Shown piece by piece: positions 16,680 through 27,143 of a stretch of 64,000 nt of DNA. Positions within the stretch are counted from its first letter, which is position 1; each line of letters begins with the position of its first letter. The translations under genes were made by a program, and so were the position numbers. The DNA comes from Massilia agrisoli. Lineage in GTDB: Bacteria; Pseudomonadota; Gammaproteobacteria; Burkholderiales; Burkholderiaceae_D. The stretch lies in NCBI RefSeq assembly GCF_020831365.1, contig NZ_JAJHPV010000013.1, positions 62,001 to 126,000 on the forward strand, given 5' to 3'. Under the pieces are notes generated by a model, which made no database searches, was not told the DNA's origin, and worked only from the letters and a program-made list of their open reading frames with translations.

Positions 16680-17534
16680 TTACCTCGCAAACATCCACAA
16701 CACCGCTTCGCGGAACTCTCCGCTCCAGAAGCCTTCGTTATGCTTCGCGCCCGGCACGACCTTGAACGTGAGGTTGTTGGCCGGGTGGCCCGTCTTCGTC
16801 ATCAGCGCAGCCATGCGCTGCGCGTCCGGCACCATGGCTTCGCCTTCCTCGCTACCCATCAGCATGTAGACGCGCGCGTCCTTCGGCACCTGTTTGGCCG
16901 CGACAAAGTCGTAGACCGGCATTGCGGTCCAGTAGGCTGGCGAGAACACGCCTGCCTTGCTGAACACATCGGGATACTGGTTGATCGCGTAGTGCGAGAT
17001 CAGGCCGCCCATCGAGCTGCCCATGATCGCGGTATTGGCGCGGTCGGGCAGGGTGCGGTAGTCCTTGTCGATCAGCGGCTTGACCACCTTGACGATAAAG
17101 TCCATGTACTGTTCGCCTTCGGCCACGCCGAAGCGCGGGCTGCTCCACGCGTTCAGTTCCGTCATGCGCTTTGCCTGGCCGTTGTCGATGCCGACCACGA
17201 TCAGTTCAAGCTTGCCCGACTTGGACAGCGCATCCATCGTTTCGTCGACCTTCCATTCGCCCGAGTACGAGGTGGCGTTGTCGAACAGGTTCTGCGCATC
17301 GTGCATGTACAGCACCGGGTAACGCTTGCCCGACGTCGCATAACCGGGCGGCAGGTAGAGGCGTACCTGGCGCTTGCGGTCGAGACCGGGCATATCGAGT
17401 TCGGAAGCGAGCAGCTTCACGCCTGGAAGCGCGGTGGAAGGGCGCGCGCCGGGCGCGGTGTCGGCGGCAATCGCGGGGGCGGACAACAGCGCGCCCGCGA
17501 GGAACGGCATGAATGGCTTGACCAGGGATTTCAT
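16680..17534 (-). CDS. Exported alpha/beta-hydrolase, esterase D-like
   Basis: A 284-residue protein with a signal peptide (cleavage near PAIAAD). The fold signals are YPVLYMHDAQN, the nucleophile elbow GSSMGG, and a C-terminal histidine in AKHNEGFW, giving a Ser-Asp-His triad of the esterase (PF00756-like) family. Members hydrolyse esters such as enterochelin, acyl groups on sugars or S-formylglutathione. Here a periplasmic role in removing ester groups from glycans is a guess from the neighbours. It lies 21 bases downstream of an MFS transporter gene on the same strand and is probably cotranscribed with it. Confidence 0.8.
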   Translation of the reverse strand: MKSLVKPFMPFLAGALLSAPAIAADTAPGARPSTALPGVKLLASELDMPGLDRKRQVRLYLPPGYATSGKRYPVLYMHDAQNLFDNATSYSGEWKVDETMDALSKSGKLELIVVGIDNGQAKRMTELNAWSSPRFGVAEGEQYMDFIVKVVKPLIDKDYRTLPDRANTAIMGSSMGGLISHYAINQYPDVFSKAGVFSPAYWTAMPVYDFVAAKQVPKDARVYMLMGSEEGEAMVPDAQRMAALMTKTGHPANNLTFKVVPGAKHNEGFWSGEFREAVLWMFAR

Positions 17535-17555
17535 CGTCTTCGCTTTCTCTTGTGA

Positions 17556-18833
17556 TTAATGGGACGCGGCGAGGGCGGGCGCGGCTGCGCCGGCCTGCTG
17601 CTTTTCAGTCACGAGCATCCACAGCACGCCCGACACCGCAAGGCAGGCACCGCAGATCACGAATAGCACACCCTTGTCGGCCGAGCGGTTCAGCACGAAG
17701 CCAATCCCGGTCGACATCAGCTGTGGAATCACCACCGACAGGTTGAACAGGCCCATGAAGTAACCCATGCGGCTCTTGTCCACTTTCTCGCTCATGATGG
17801 CGAACGGCAGGCTGACGATCGCCGCCCAGCCGATGCCGACCAGCGCCATCATCAGGTACAGCATCGATGGCGTACGCGCGATGAAGGCAATGCCGAAATA
17901 GGCCAGCGCCATGATGGTGACGCAGGCGGCCTGCGTGCGCACCCGTCCGAACTTTACTGCCAGCGGCGCCAGCACCAGCGCCGGCAGTACGAAGCCGACC
18001 ACGTTCATCACCGCGAACGAGATCGCGATCACTTTTCCGGACTGTGCCGAGGCTTCGGCGGCAGTGACGCCGGCCGGCACGATGTGCTGCTGGATGAAGG
18101 CGATGATATAGACGAACATGGCCTGCACGCCGATCCATGAGAAGCCGTGGGCGAAGTAGATGCGCCACAGCTGGCCCCATTCGGTGCCGGTGGCCGCTGC
18201 GGTTTCGCTTGGGGCGGCCAGCACGCGAGGCTCCTCGACAAAGAACATCGGCACGATCGAAAACGCCAACACGAGCACCACGCCGACCGAGATCAGCGCA
18301 TAGTTATCGATGAAGGCGCCGATCAGGTAGGCCATCACGCCCCAGAAGCCGGAGATCGTCTGCATCCAGGTAAAGCCGCGCGTGCGCGCTTCGCCGTCGG
18401 GGGTGACGTCGGCGATCAGCGAGCGGGTAGGATTGAAGCCGATATTGATCGACAGGTCGAGGGTCAGCGCGACGATGACAGCGACCACCAGCAGGTTGCC
18501 GATGCCAAGCACCTCGCTGACCATGTCGATGCGCGGCAGCAGGAACACCATCAGCGCGGCCAGCGCGCCGCCGATCATGATGAAGGGCCGGCGGCGCCCT
18601 CCCCAGAACCATGTCTTGTCGCTGATGAAGCCGATGATGACCTGGCCGAGAATGCCGGCCAGCGGGCCTGCGGCCCAGACGATGCCGATTTCATGGATCG
18701 CCAGGTTGTACTTGGTACTGAGCAGCCAGCTGAGCGCCGAGATCTGGATGCACAGGGCGAAACCCATGGCCGTTGACGGCAGGCCAATGATCGCGAAGAA
18801 GGAATTGCTCAGGCGCTTTTGCATGTCAAGCAT
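17556..18833 (-). CDS. MFS sugar transporter, SLC45-like (maltose/maltodextrin predicted)
   Basis: A 425-residue inner-membrane protein with about 12 hydrophobic segments. The GGRRRPFI loop after the second helix and the N-terminal GFALCIQISALSWLL resemble the SLC45/sucrose-maltose MFS group found in TonB-receptor-based sugar loci of Proteobacteria. It should import di- or oligosaccharide by proton symport. GGGGAC upstream of the ATG is a good ribosome site. The promoter region is shared with a paralogous MFS gene on the other strand, and an operator copy lies 20 bases before the start. The esterase gene follows in the same operon. The substrate is inferred. Confidence 0.83.
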   Translation of the reverse strand: MLDMQKRLSNSFFAIIGLPSTAMGFALCIQISALSWLLSTKYNLAIHEIGIVWAAGPLAGILGQVIIGFISDKTWFWGGRRRPFIMIGGALAALMVFLLPRIDMVSEVLGIGNLLVVAVIVALTLDLSINIGFNPTRSLIADVTPDGEARTRGFTWMQTISGFWGVMAYLIGAFIDNYALISVGVVLVLAFSIVPMFFVEEPRVLAAPSETAAATGTEWGQLWRIYFAHGFSWIGVQAMFVYIIAFIQQHIVPAGVTAAEASAQSGKVIAISFAVMNVVGFVLPALVLAPLAVKFGRVRTQAACVTIMALAYFGIAFIARTPSMLYLMMALVGIGWAAIVSLPFAIMSEKVDKSRMGYFMGLFNLSVVIPQLMSTGIGFVLNRSADKGVLFVICGACLAVSGVLWMLVTEKQQAGAAAPALAASH

Positions 18834-18852
18834 GTTGTCCCCATCTATATTT

Positions 18853-18867
18853 TGTTATTTGACTACA
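18853..18867. promoter_or_regulatory. Operator 4 of the locus palindrome
   Basis: TGTTATTTGACTACA keeps a perfect ACTACA half and differs at two places in the other. It ends 20 bases upstream of the leftward MFS start codon, a position suited to repression. Confidence 0.6.
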
Positions 18868-18921
18868 AAAAGAAACTTTTTATTGTCATTCTCTGGTCAT
18901 TCTACTATGAAGCAGATTGGA

Positions 18922-18956
18922 TTGACACTTAGAAATCGCCATGTTATTTTGCTACA
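18922..18956 (+). promoter_or_regulatory. MFS promoter with operator 5 on its -10 box
   Basis: TTGACA (18922-18927), 17 bases, then TATTTT (18945-18950) is a near-ideal sigma-70 promoter facing right. The palindrome copy TGTTATTTTGCTACA (18942-18956) covers the -10 box. The mRNA leader to the MFS start at 19183 would be about 225 bases, in which I see no other clear element. Confidence 0.62.
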
Positions 18957-19182
18957 AATACCCGCCACCCCGCCCATCCACATTTCCTGTCAGGCCGAAC
19001 CGATCTTCAGTACGCATTGTGCCGTTGCAATTGGCGCCGGAATGATCCGGACGCGTGTTTTCTGCAACACATGATCGGATATGATGCAGCGGCAAGGTAA
19101 GGTGGCATCGCTCGCGGCAAGCAGGTGGTCGGCAATCGAATCAAAGGCCCGGAACTGGGCAGGTCTATTTGGGGACAACGTA

Positions 19183-20514
19183 ATGAAGATGGAACTATCA
19201 ACGCTCAAGCCGCGCCTGAGCTTCTGGCAGCTGTGGAACATGAGCTTCGGCTTTTTCGGCATCCAGTTCGGCTTCGCGCTGCAAAACGCCAATACCAGCC
19301 GCATTTTCTCGACGCTCGGCGCCTCGCCGGACGACCTGCCGCTGTTCTGGCTCGCCGCGCCGGTCACCGGCCTGCTGGTGCAGCCAGTGATCGGCTACCT
19401 GAGCGACAACACATGGCACCCGTACTGGGGCCGCCGCCGCCCGTTCTTCTTCCTCGGCGCGATCTTCGCGTCGATTGCGCTGTTCATGATGCCTAACTCG
19501 ACCAGCCTGTGGATGGCCGTCGCGGTGCTGTGGATGATGGACGCCGCGATCAACGTGTCGATGGAGCCGTTCCGCGCCTTCGTCGGCGACAAGCTCGATA
19601 CCAGCCAGCAGACCGCCGGCTTTGCGATGCAGACCTTCTTCATCGGCTGCGGCGCGGTTGTGGCCTCGCTGCTGCCGACGATCTTCTCCGACTACTTCGC
19701 GGTCAGTAACGTGCCGGTCGACGGCATGATCCCGGATACCGTGCGCTACTCGTTCTACATCGGCGCGCTGGTCTACCTGCTGTCCGTGATGTGGACCGTC
19801 TTCACGGCCAAGGAAGCGCCGCCTGAAGACCTGGCGCAGTTCCGCGCCGAGCGCAAGGCCTCCGGTGGCCTCGGCAACGCCATCACCGAGATCCTCGGCG
19901 GCTTTGCCAAGATGCCGAAGACGATGGTGCAGCTGGCGCTGGTCCAGTTCTTCACCTGGATCGCGCTGTTCGCGATGTGGATCTACACCGGCACCGCGGT
20001 GGCGGACAATGTCTGGGGCACCACCGACGCGCAGTCGGCGGGCTACCAGGACGCGGGTAACTGGGTCGGCATCATGTTCGGCGTGTACAACGGCGTGTCG
20101 GCGCTGGCAGCCTTTATCCTGCCGGTATTCGCGCGCGCTACTAGCCGCAAGTTCGTGCACACCACCTGCCTGGCCATCGGTGGCCTCAGCCTCGCCAGCA
20201 TCTTCCTGATCACCGATAAGTACACGCTGATCTACCCGATGATCGGCGTCGGCATCGCGTGGGCCAGCATCCTGACCATGCCGTACGCGATTTTGGCGGG
20301 CGCACTGCCGGCCAAGCGCATGGGCTACTTCATGGGCCTGTTCAACTTCTTCGTCGTGATCCCGCAGATCGTCAGCGGCCTGCTGCTTGGATGGGTGACC
20401 ACCCAGTTCTTTGGCGGCCACACGGTCAAGACGCTGATGCTGGGCGGCGCGTGCATGGTCCTCGCCGGCATCCTTACCTTGTTCGTGACCGACAAGGCCC
20501 CGGCGGCGAAGTAA
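19183..20514 (+). CDS. Second MFS sugar transporter, SLC45-like
   Basis: A 443-residue membrane protein when started at the ATG preceded by GGGGAC; an in-frame start 34 codons upstream adds a polar stretch unlike the family and is rejected. About 12 transmembrane segments are visible, with GRRRPFFF and the late KRMGYFMGLFNF motif, which is nearly identical in the divergent neighbour (SRMGYFMGLFNL). Two divergent paralogues suggest different chain-length preference or different expression. By its place next to pgm and amylase it should import maltose or maltodextrin from the periplasm. The specific substrate is not proven. Confidence 0.83.
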   Translation: MKMELSTLKPRLSFWQLWNMSFGFFGIQFGFALQNANTSRIFSTLGASPDDLPLFWLAAPVTGLLVQPVIGYLSDNTWHPYWGRRRPFFFLGAIFASIALFMMPNSTSLWMAVAVLWMMDAAINVSMEPFRAFVGDKLDTSQQTAGFAMQTFFIGCGAVVASLLPTIFSDYFAVSNVPVDGMIPDTVRYSFYIGALVYLLSVMWTVFTAKEAPPEDLAQFRAERKASGGLGNAITEILGGFAKMPKTMVQLALVQFFTWIALFAMWIYTGTAVADNVWGTTDAQSAGYQDAGNWVGIMFGVYNGVSALAAFILPVFARATSRKFVHTTCLAIGGLSLASIFLITDKYTLIYPMIGVGIAWASILTMPYAILAGALPAKRMGYFMGLFNFFVVIPQIVSGLLLGWVTTQFFGGHTVKTLMLGGACMVLAGILTLFVTDKAPAAK

Positions 20515-20542
20515 AGCGCCACTATCCATGCGCCGTCATTTT

Positions 20543-22228
<1,686 letters not shown>

Positions 22229-22258
22229 ACCCCACCCACATCAACAGGAACGCTATCA

Positions 22259-23923
22259 ATGAAAACTACCGCACTCGCCGTTTCCCTGGCACTGGCACTC
22301 GGCGCACTGGCGCAGCCTGCCGCAGCCGCACCTTCGGGCAAGCCCTTCCTATGGGAGAACGCGACGGTATATTTTTTGTTGACGGACCGCTTTAACAACG
22401 CCGACAAGGCCAACGACCTGGCCTACGGCCGCAAGGCGGACAGCGCGCCGATGCGCGGCTACCAGGGCGGCGACCTGGCCGGCGTGACCAGGAAGATCGA
22501 GGAAGGCTACTTCACCAAGCTGGGCGTGAATGCCATCTGGATTACGCCGCCGGTTGAGCAGATCCACGCCGGCACTGATGAAGGCACCGGCAAATCGTAC
22601 GGCTTCCACGGCTACTGGGCCAAGGACTTCACCAAGGTGGATGCCAACCTCGGCACCGAAGCGGATGTCAGGAAGCTGGTCGACACCGCCCACAAGCACG
22701 GCATCCGTGTACTGCTCGACGTGGTCATGAACCACACTGGGCCAGTGACGGAGCTCGACCCCGTGTGGCCTGACGAATGGGTGCGTACGGGCCCGACCTG
22801 CACCTACAAGGATGCAGTCACCACGATCCAGTGCACGCTGGTGAAGAACCTGCCGGACATCCGCACCGACAGCAACAACCCGGTGGCGCTGCCGCCGCAG
22901 CTGGCCGAGAAGTGGAAGAAGGAAGGGCGCTACGAGCGTGAAGTGAAGGAGCTCGACGAGTTCTTCGCGCGCACCGGCTATCCGCGTGCGCCGCGCTACT
23001 ACCTGATGAAATGGCATGCGGACTGGGTTCGCAAATACGGCTTCGACGGCTTCCGCGGCGACACGGCCAAGCACACGGAACCTGGAATCTGGCTCGAACT
23101 GAAGAAGGTGGCGAGCGAAGCGTACGAAGACTGGAAGCGCGCCAATCCAGCCAAGAAGCCGGGCGACGACAAGTTCTTCATGACGGCGGAGGTCTACAAC
23201 TACTCGATCGGCCATGCCCGTAAATTCGACATGGGCGGCGCCAGCTACGTCGACTTCTTCGCCAACGGCTTCGACAACCTGATCAACTTCAGCCTGAAGA
23301 GCGACGCGGCGCAGGGCTACGAAAAGGTATTTTCGACCTACTCCGAACAGCTCAATGGCCCGCTCAAGGGGTTCTCGGTATTGAACTACATGAGTTCCCA
23401 CGACGACGGCCAGCCGTTCGACCCGCTGCGCGCCAAGCCGTACGAGACCGCCAACATGCTGCTGCTTGCGCCAGGCGCGGCGCAGATCTACTACGGCGAC
23501 GAGACCGCGCGGGTGCTCAAGCACGAAGGCGCGGAAGGCGACGCCAACCTGCGCACCTTCATGAACTGGAAGGACCTCGCGGCCAACGCCAGGCGCGACG
23601 GCTACCGTGTGGCCGACGTGCAGCGTCACTGGGCAAAGCTCGGCACATTCCGCCAGGCGCATCCAGCGGTCGGCGCCGGCGTCCACAAAAAGCTGGCGGA
23701 CGGCCCATACACCTTCTCGCGCACGCTCGAGCGCGGCGACCTGCGCGACAAGGTCGTCGTCGCGCTGGACGTAGCGGGCGGCAAAGCGGTGCCGGTCACT
23801 GTGGCCGGCGTCTTCAAAGACGGCGAGATCGTGCGCGACTACTACTCCGGCAAGCGCGCTGTGGTAAGGGGCGGAAAAGTCGCCTTCACGGCAAGCAAGG
23901 GCGTCATACTCATCGGCAAATAA
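22259..23923 (+). CDS. Secreted GH13 alpha-amylase
   Basis: A 554-residue protein with a signal peptide ending near AAAA-PS. GH13 catalytic residues are in place: region I DVVMNH, nucleophile Asp268 (GFRGDTAKH), acid/base Glu311 (MTAEVYNYS) and transition-state Asp382 (YMSSHDDGQ). A short C-terminal beta domain closes the protein. It should cut internal alpha-1,4 bonds of starch or long maltodextrins outside the cytoplasm. AGGAA precedes the ATG by about 10 bases, and it follows pgm by 30 bases. A hairpin terminator lies directly behind. A long insert between regions I and II (about 163-245) is unusual and may set specificity. Confidence 0.9.
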   Translation: MKTTALAVSLALALGALAQPAAAAPSGKPFLWENATVYFLLTDRFNNADKANDLAYGRKADSAPMRGYQGGDLAGVTRKIEEGYFTKLGVNAIWITPPVEQIHAGTDEGTGKSYGFHGYWAKDFTKVDANLGTEADVRKLVDTAHKHGIRVLLDVVMNHTGPVTELDPVWPDEWVRTGPTCTYKDAVTTIQCTLVKNLPDIRTDSNNPVALPPQLAEKWKKEGRYEREVKELDEFFARTGYPRAPRYYLMKWHADWVRKYGFDGFRGDTAKHTEPGIWLELKKVASEAYEDWKRANPAKKPGDDKFFMTAEVYNYSIGHARKFDMGGASYVDFFANGFDNLINFSLKSDAAQGYEKVFSTYSEQLNGPLKGFSVLNYMSSHDDGQPFDPLRAKPYETANMLLLAPGAAQIYYGDETARVLKHEGAEGDANLRTFMNWKDLAANARRDGYRVADVQRHWAKLGTFRQAHPAVGAGVHKKLADGPYTFSRTLERGDLRDKVVVALDVAGGKAVPVTVAGVFKDGEIVRDYYSGKRAVVRGGKVAFTASKGVILIGK

Positions 23924-23929
23924 GAACTT

Positions 23930-23948
23930 CGGGGTCACGTTGACCCCG
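23930..23948 (+). terminator. GGGGTCA hairpin after the amylase
   Basis: CGGGGTCA-CGT-TGACCCCG forms a perfect 8-bp stem right after the stop codon. There is no long T run, so termination is likely but not certain. It belongs to the same palindrome family as the array at 55093-55393. Confidence 0.55.
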
Positions 23949-23970
23949 CTGTTCCAAAATGAAACCGTAG

Positions 23971-24052
23971 GCGGATAAGCGCGCAGCGCGCATCCGCGTG
24001 CCTGCGTCAACGCGCCTCGCATCGACGGATGCGTACCCGGGGTCTGACCCCG
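23971..24052. repeat. Intergenic REP-like hairpin plus GGGGTCTGACCCC palindrome
   Basis: GCGGATAAGCGCGC pairs with GCGCGCATCCGC (23971-23998), and CGGGGTCTGACCCCG (24038-24052) is a near-perfect palindrome. Both repeat families meet in the gap before the first glucokinase-RpiR gene. Confidence 0.6.
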
Positions 24053-24138
24053 AACGTGAATTGCTTTTCGAAATTCAAGTTTTGGTGCATTTCATACAAT
24101 GAGGTATCCTAGTCGGCATCCAGTTTTTACTGATAGTG

Positions 24139-25995
24139 ATGACCAAAGACCTCGACAACGAACAGAAGTACAGCCGCACAGCGTATGCGGATGGCCCGCG
24201 ACTGCTGGCCGATATCGGCGCCACCCACGCGCGCCTGGCACTGGAAACCGCACCCGGCGTGCTGCGCGCGGTAAGCGTGCTCAAGTGCGACGATTTCGCC
24301 GGCATCGTGCCGCTGCTGCATTCCTATCTGGCCGACCACGCCGGCACCCGCATCAACCATGCGGCATTCGCATTGGCCAATCCGATCAGCGGTGACCTGA
24401 TCCGGATGACCAACCGCGACTGGCAGTTCTCCACCGACGAAGTGCGGCGCGAGCTTGGCCTGAACACGCTGTTGATCGTGAACGACTTCACCGCGCTGGC
24501 GATGTCGCTGCCCGGCTTATCGGGCGACGATGTGATGCAGGTCGGTGGCGGCACGCCTGCCGATAACGCCGTCATCGGCGTGCTCGGACCTGGCACCGGC
24601 CTTGGCGTGTCGGGCGTGATCCCGACCCTCGACGGTTTCGTTACGCTGGGCAGCGAAGGCGGCCACGTCAACTTCGCACCGGCCGACGAGCGCGAATTCG
24701 CGATCCTGCAGTTTGCGTGGAAGGAGTGGTCGCACGTCTCGAACGAACGCCTGATCTCCGGTCCGGGCATGGAGATCATCTACCGCGCGCTCGCACAACG
24801 CAACGGCATGGACGTCACGCCACGCACATCGCCAGAGATCATCAGCGGCGCGCTGGAGCAGAACGACGCGCTGTGCATCGAGGTGCTTGAGTGCTTCAGC
24901 GGCATGCTGGGCGGCGCTGCAGCCAACCTGGCGGTGACGCTGGGCGCTTTCGGCGGCGTTTTCATCGGCGGCGGCATCGTGCCGCGCATGGCCGAATGGT
25001 TCGCCAAGTCTCCGTTCCGCGCGCGCTTTGAAGCCAAGGGCCGCTTTACCGACTACCTCGCGCAGATCCCGACCTACGTGATCATGACGCCTAACCCTGC
25101 GTTCTATGGCGTCGCGACGATCTTGTCCGAACACCTGCGCGGACGCAGCGGCGCGAACACCTTAATGGAGCGCGTGCAGCACCTGCAGCATGAACTGTCG
25201 CCAGCCGAACAGCGCGTGGCAACCCTGGTGCTTGAGCATCCGCGCAAGGTGCTCAACGAGCCGATCGCGGAGATCGCCCGCCTGGCCGACGTCAGCCAGC
25301 CGACCGTCATCCGCTTCTGCCGTTCGCTCGGCTTCCTCGGCCTGGCCGACTTCAAGCTGAAATTCGCCAGCAGCCTGACGGGTACGATCCCGGTGCGCCA
25401 CAGCCAGGTGCGCCGTTCGGACAGCACGCACGACCTGTCCGCGAAGGTCATCGACAATACGGTGTCGGCGATTTTAAAGTTCCGCGACCAGCTCGACGTG
25501 GTGTCGATCGACCGCGCCATTCACCTGCTGCGCAAGGCGAACAAGGTCGAGTTTTACGCAATGGGGAATTCACGCGTGGTGGCGCTCGATGGCCAGCACA
25601 AGTTCTTCCGCTTCCGGATTCCGACATCGTCGTATGGCGACTCGCACTTGTTCACACTGGCCGCGGAGCTGCTGAAGCCGGGCGACGTCGTGATCGCGAT
25701 TTCCACATCGGGCAAGCTTCCTGAGTTGCTGGCGGCAGTCGATGCGGCGCGCGCGGCGGGTGCGGATGTCATCGCCATCACCAGCAGCAAGTCGCCGCTG
25801 GCGAAGAAGGCGACGATCTGCCTGGCTGTGGACCACAGCGAAGACAGCACGACCTTCTTGTCGATGATCTCGCGCATTCTCCAGCTGCTGCTCATCGATA
25901 TCATCTCGGTTGGCATCTCGCTCGGCGCGCAAGGCGGCGAGACCGCGGGCGAAGCAGAGAACAAGCGCCTGCTTATCTCGCACACTGACGTCTGA
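24139..25995 (+). CDS. glk: Bifunctional glucokinase / RpiR (HexR-like) regulator, copy 1
   Basis: A 618-residue fusion. Residues about 20-330 are a bacterial glucokinase (DIGATHARL for ATP, catalytic Asp116 in VNDFTAL, GPGTGLGVSG, SEGGHVNFAP, GGGIVPRM). Residues about 345-415 hold an RpiR-type winged helix with the recognition part SQPTVIRFCRSLGF, and residues about 460-600 a sugar-phosphate-binding SIS domain. It phosphorylates glucose and should also bind DNA in response to a sugar phosphate. Such fusions are known in Betaproteobacteria, where the RpiR half is HexR-like. A GTG lies directly before the chosen ATG and could also start. It is the best candidate reader of the locus palindromes. 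A second copy lies at 35050. Confidence 0.92.
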   Translation: MTKDLDNEQKYSRTAYADGPRLLADIGATHARLALETAPGVLRAVSVLKCDDFAGIVPLLHSYLADHAGTRINHAAFALANPISGDLIRMTNRDWQFSTDEVRRELGLNTLLIVNDFTALAMSLPGLSGDDVMQVGGGTPADNAVIGVLGPGTGLGVSGVIPTLDGFVTLGSEGGHVNFAPADEREFAILQFAWKEWSHVSNERLISGPGMEIIYRALAQRNGMDVTPRTSPEIISGALEQNDALCIEVLECFSGMLGGAAANLAVTLGAFGGVFIGGGIVPRMAEWFAKSPFRARFEAKGRFTDYLAQIPTYVIMTPNPAFYGVATILSEHLRGRSGANTLMERVQHLQHELSPAEQRVATLVLEHPRKVLNEPIAEIARLADVSQPTVIRFCRSLGFLGLADFKLKFASSLTGTIPVRHSQVRRSDSTHDLSAKVIDNTVSAILKFRDQLDVVSIDRAIHLLRKANKVEFYAMGNSRVVALDGQHKFFRFRIPTSSYGDSHLFTLAAELLKPGDVVIAISTSGKLPELLAAVDAARAAGADVIAITSSKSPLAKKATICLAVDHSEDSTTFLSMISRILQLLLIDIISVGISLGAQGGETAGEAENKRLLISHTDV

Positions 25996-26007
25996 CACGT
26001 TCCAGGA

Positions 26008-26034
26008 AATCGGGGTCATCGCGTGACCCCGATT
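26008..26034. terminator. Bidirectional hairpin between glk-rpiR and LysR gene
   Basis: AATCGGGGTCA (26008-26018) and TGACCCCGATT (26024-26034) form a perfect 11-bp stem with a 5-base loop between convergent genes. Confidence 0.75.
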
Positions 26035-26039
26035 GCAGT

Positions 26040-26933
26040 TCAGGCCTTGTACCTGATCGCGTCAATCACGAGTCCAAGTGCCCGCGATGAGTTGCGGCGG
26101 CTCGGATAGTAAGCATGCAGCCCCGGGAAAGTCGGGCACCAATTTTCCATCACGCTCACCAGGCGTCCTTGACGCACATAAGGCGCCGTCATGTCTTGCG
26201 GGATGAAGGCGAGGCCGGCGCCATCGAGCGCCGCATGGAGCATCTGGTAAGCGCTGGTGAACACCGCCTGTCCGCGAACACGCACTTCCATTTCACGTCC
26301 CTCGTCCTGGAGCTCCCACGCGTAGATCCCGCCGCTGCTTGCCAGGCGCAGCGTGATGCAATTGTGCTTCATGAGGTCTTGCGCCGAAGACGGAATCGGC
26401 CTGTGCTCGAAATAGGCAGGCGAGCCGACGATGCTGATCGGGACGTCGGCTGTAAGGCGCACTGCGACCATATCCTTGTCGACCTGGTCGCCGTAGCGCA
26501 CGCCGATGTCATAGCGTTCCGCCGCGATGTCCACCATGCGGTAGTCCGAATTGATCTCCACCCGCAGGTCCGGATATTGCGGCAGCAGAGGCGCCAGGCG
26601 GGGCCACAGGACGCTGTCGATGACGTGGTCGATGGCCGTGATCCTGACGGTACCAACGGGCTTATCGCCCATGTCGCTGACGGCTGCGATTTCGGCTTCA
26701 ATTTCTTCAAAGCGGGGCGCTACATTCTGCATCAAGCGCTCGCCGGCCTCGGTGGGCGAGACGCTGCGGGTGGTCCGCGTGAGCAGCCGGACGCCCAGCC
26801 GGGTTTCGAGCGCCCGGATGGTGTGGCTGAGTGATGATTGCGTCACGCCGAGCCTGGCTGCAGCGCGGGTGAAGCTGCGCTCCCTGGCCACTGCGATAAA
26901 AACGAGGATGTCACTGATATTGTCGCGGGCCAT
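26040..26933 (-). CDS. LysR-family transcriptional regulator
   Basis: A 297-residue regulator. The N-terminal winged helix reads FIAVARERSFTRAAARLGVTQSSLSHTIRALETRLGV within residues 12-48 (shown here in parts: RSFTRAAARLG, SQSSLSHTI-like core), followed by the usual linker helix and a substrate-binding domain of the CrgA/PecT-like subgroup (GVRYGDQVD, GAGLAFIPQD). It is divergent from the aldo-keto reductase gene and shares with it a 210-base region that has a strong inverted repeat, so it probably controls that gene and itself. The effector is unknown. Confidence 0.9.
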   Translation of the reverse strand: MARDNISDILVFIAVARERSFTRAAARLGVTQSSLSHTIRALETRLGVRLLTRTTRSVSPTEAGERLMQNVAPRFEEIEAEIAAVSDMGDKPVGTVRITAIDHVIDSVLWPRLAPLLPQYPDLRVEINSDYRMVDIAAERYDIGVRYGDQVDKDMVAVRLTADVPISIVGSPAYFEHRPIPSSAQDLMKHNCITLRLASSGGIYAWELQDEGREMEVRVRGQAVFTSAYQMLHAALDGAGLAFIPQDMTAPYVRQGRLVSVMENWCPTFPGLHAYYPSRRNSSRALGLVIDAIRYKA

Positions 26934-26977
26934 TTGGACGAGTCCTGTCGCTTAGAACTTTCGATTGATGTCTGCTT

Positions 26978-27015
26978 ATGATGAGTATTGCACAATTCGG
27001 TGCCCTACTCATGAT
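26978..27015. promoter_or_regulatory. Candidate LysR binding site
   Basis: ATGATGAGTA (26978-26987) faces TACTCATGAT (27006-27015), one mismatch in ten, with an 18-base spacer. It lies in the divergent LysR/aldo-keto reductase region, a typical place for a LysR recognition site. Confidence 0.5.
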
Positions 27016-27143
27016 GTGAGTTCATAAAGCCGTATTGCCTCCATTTGTGGAGAAGAACGTGGCGTCCTTGAACGCCCGACTGATTTGTGGTGTCATGCGG
27101 ATAACGCGGGTATTGCACCTCCGCGACCCTGAAGGCATATCAG

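Noticed and set aside
14693-16690. A 665-codon open frame antisense to deaD
   Set aside because: Mirror of the helicase codons, with Arg/His/Asp/Leu-rich shadow composition and no domain.
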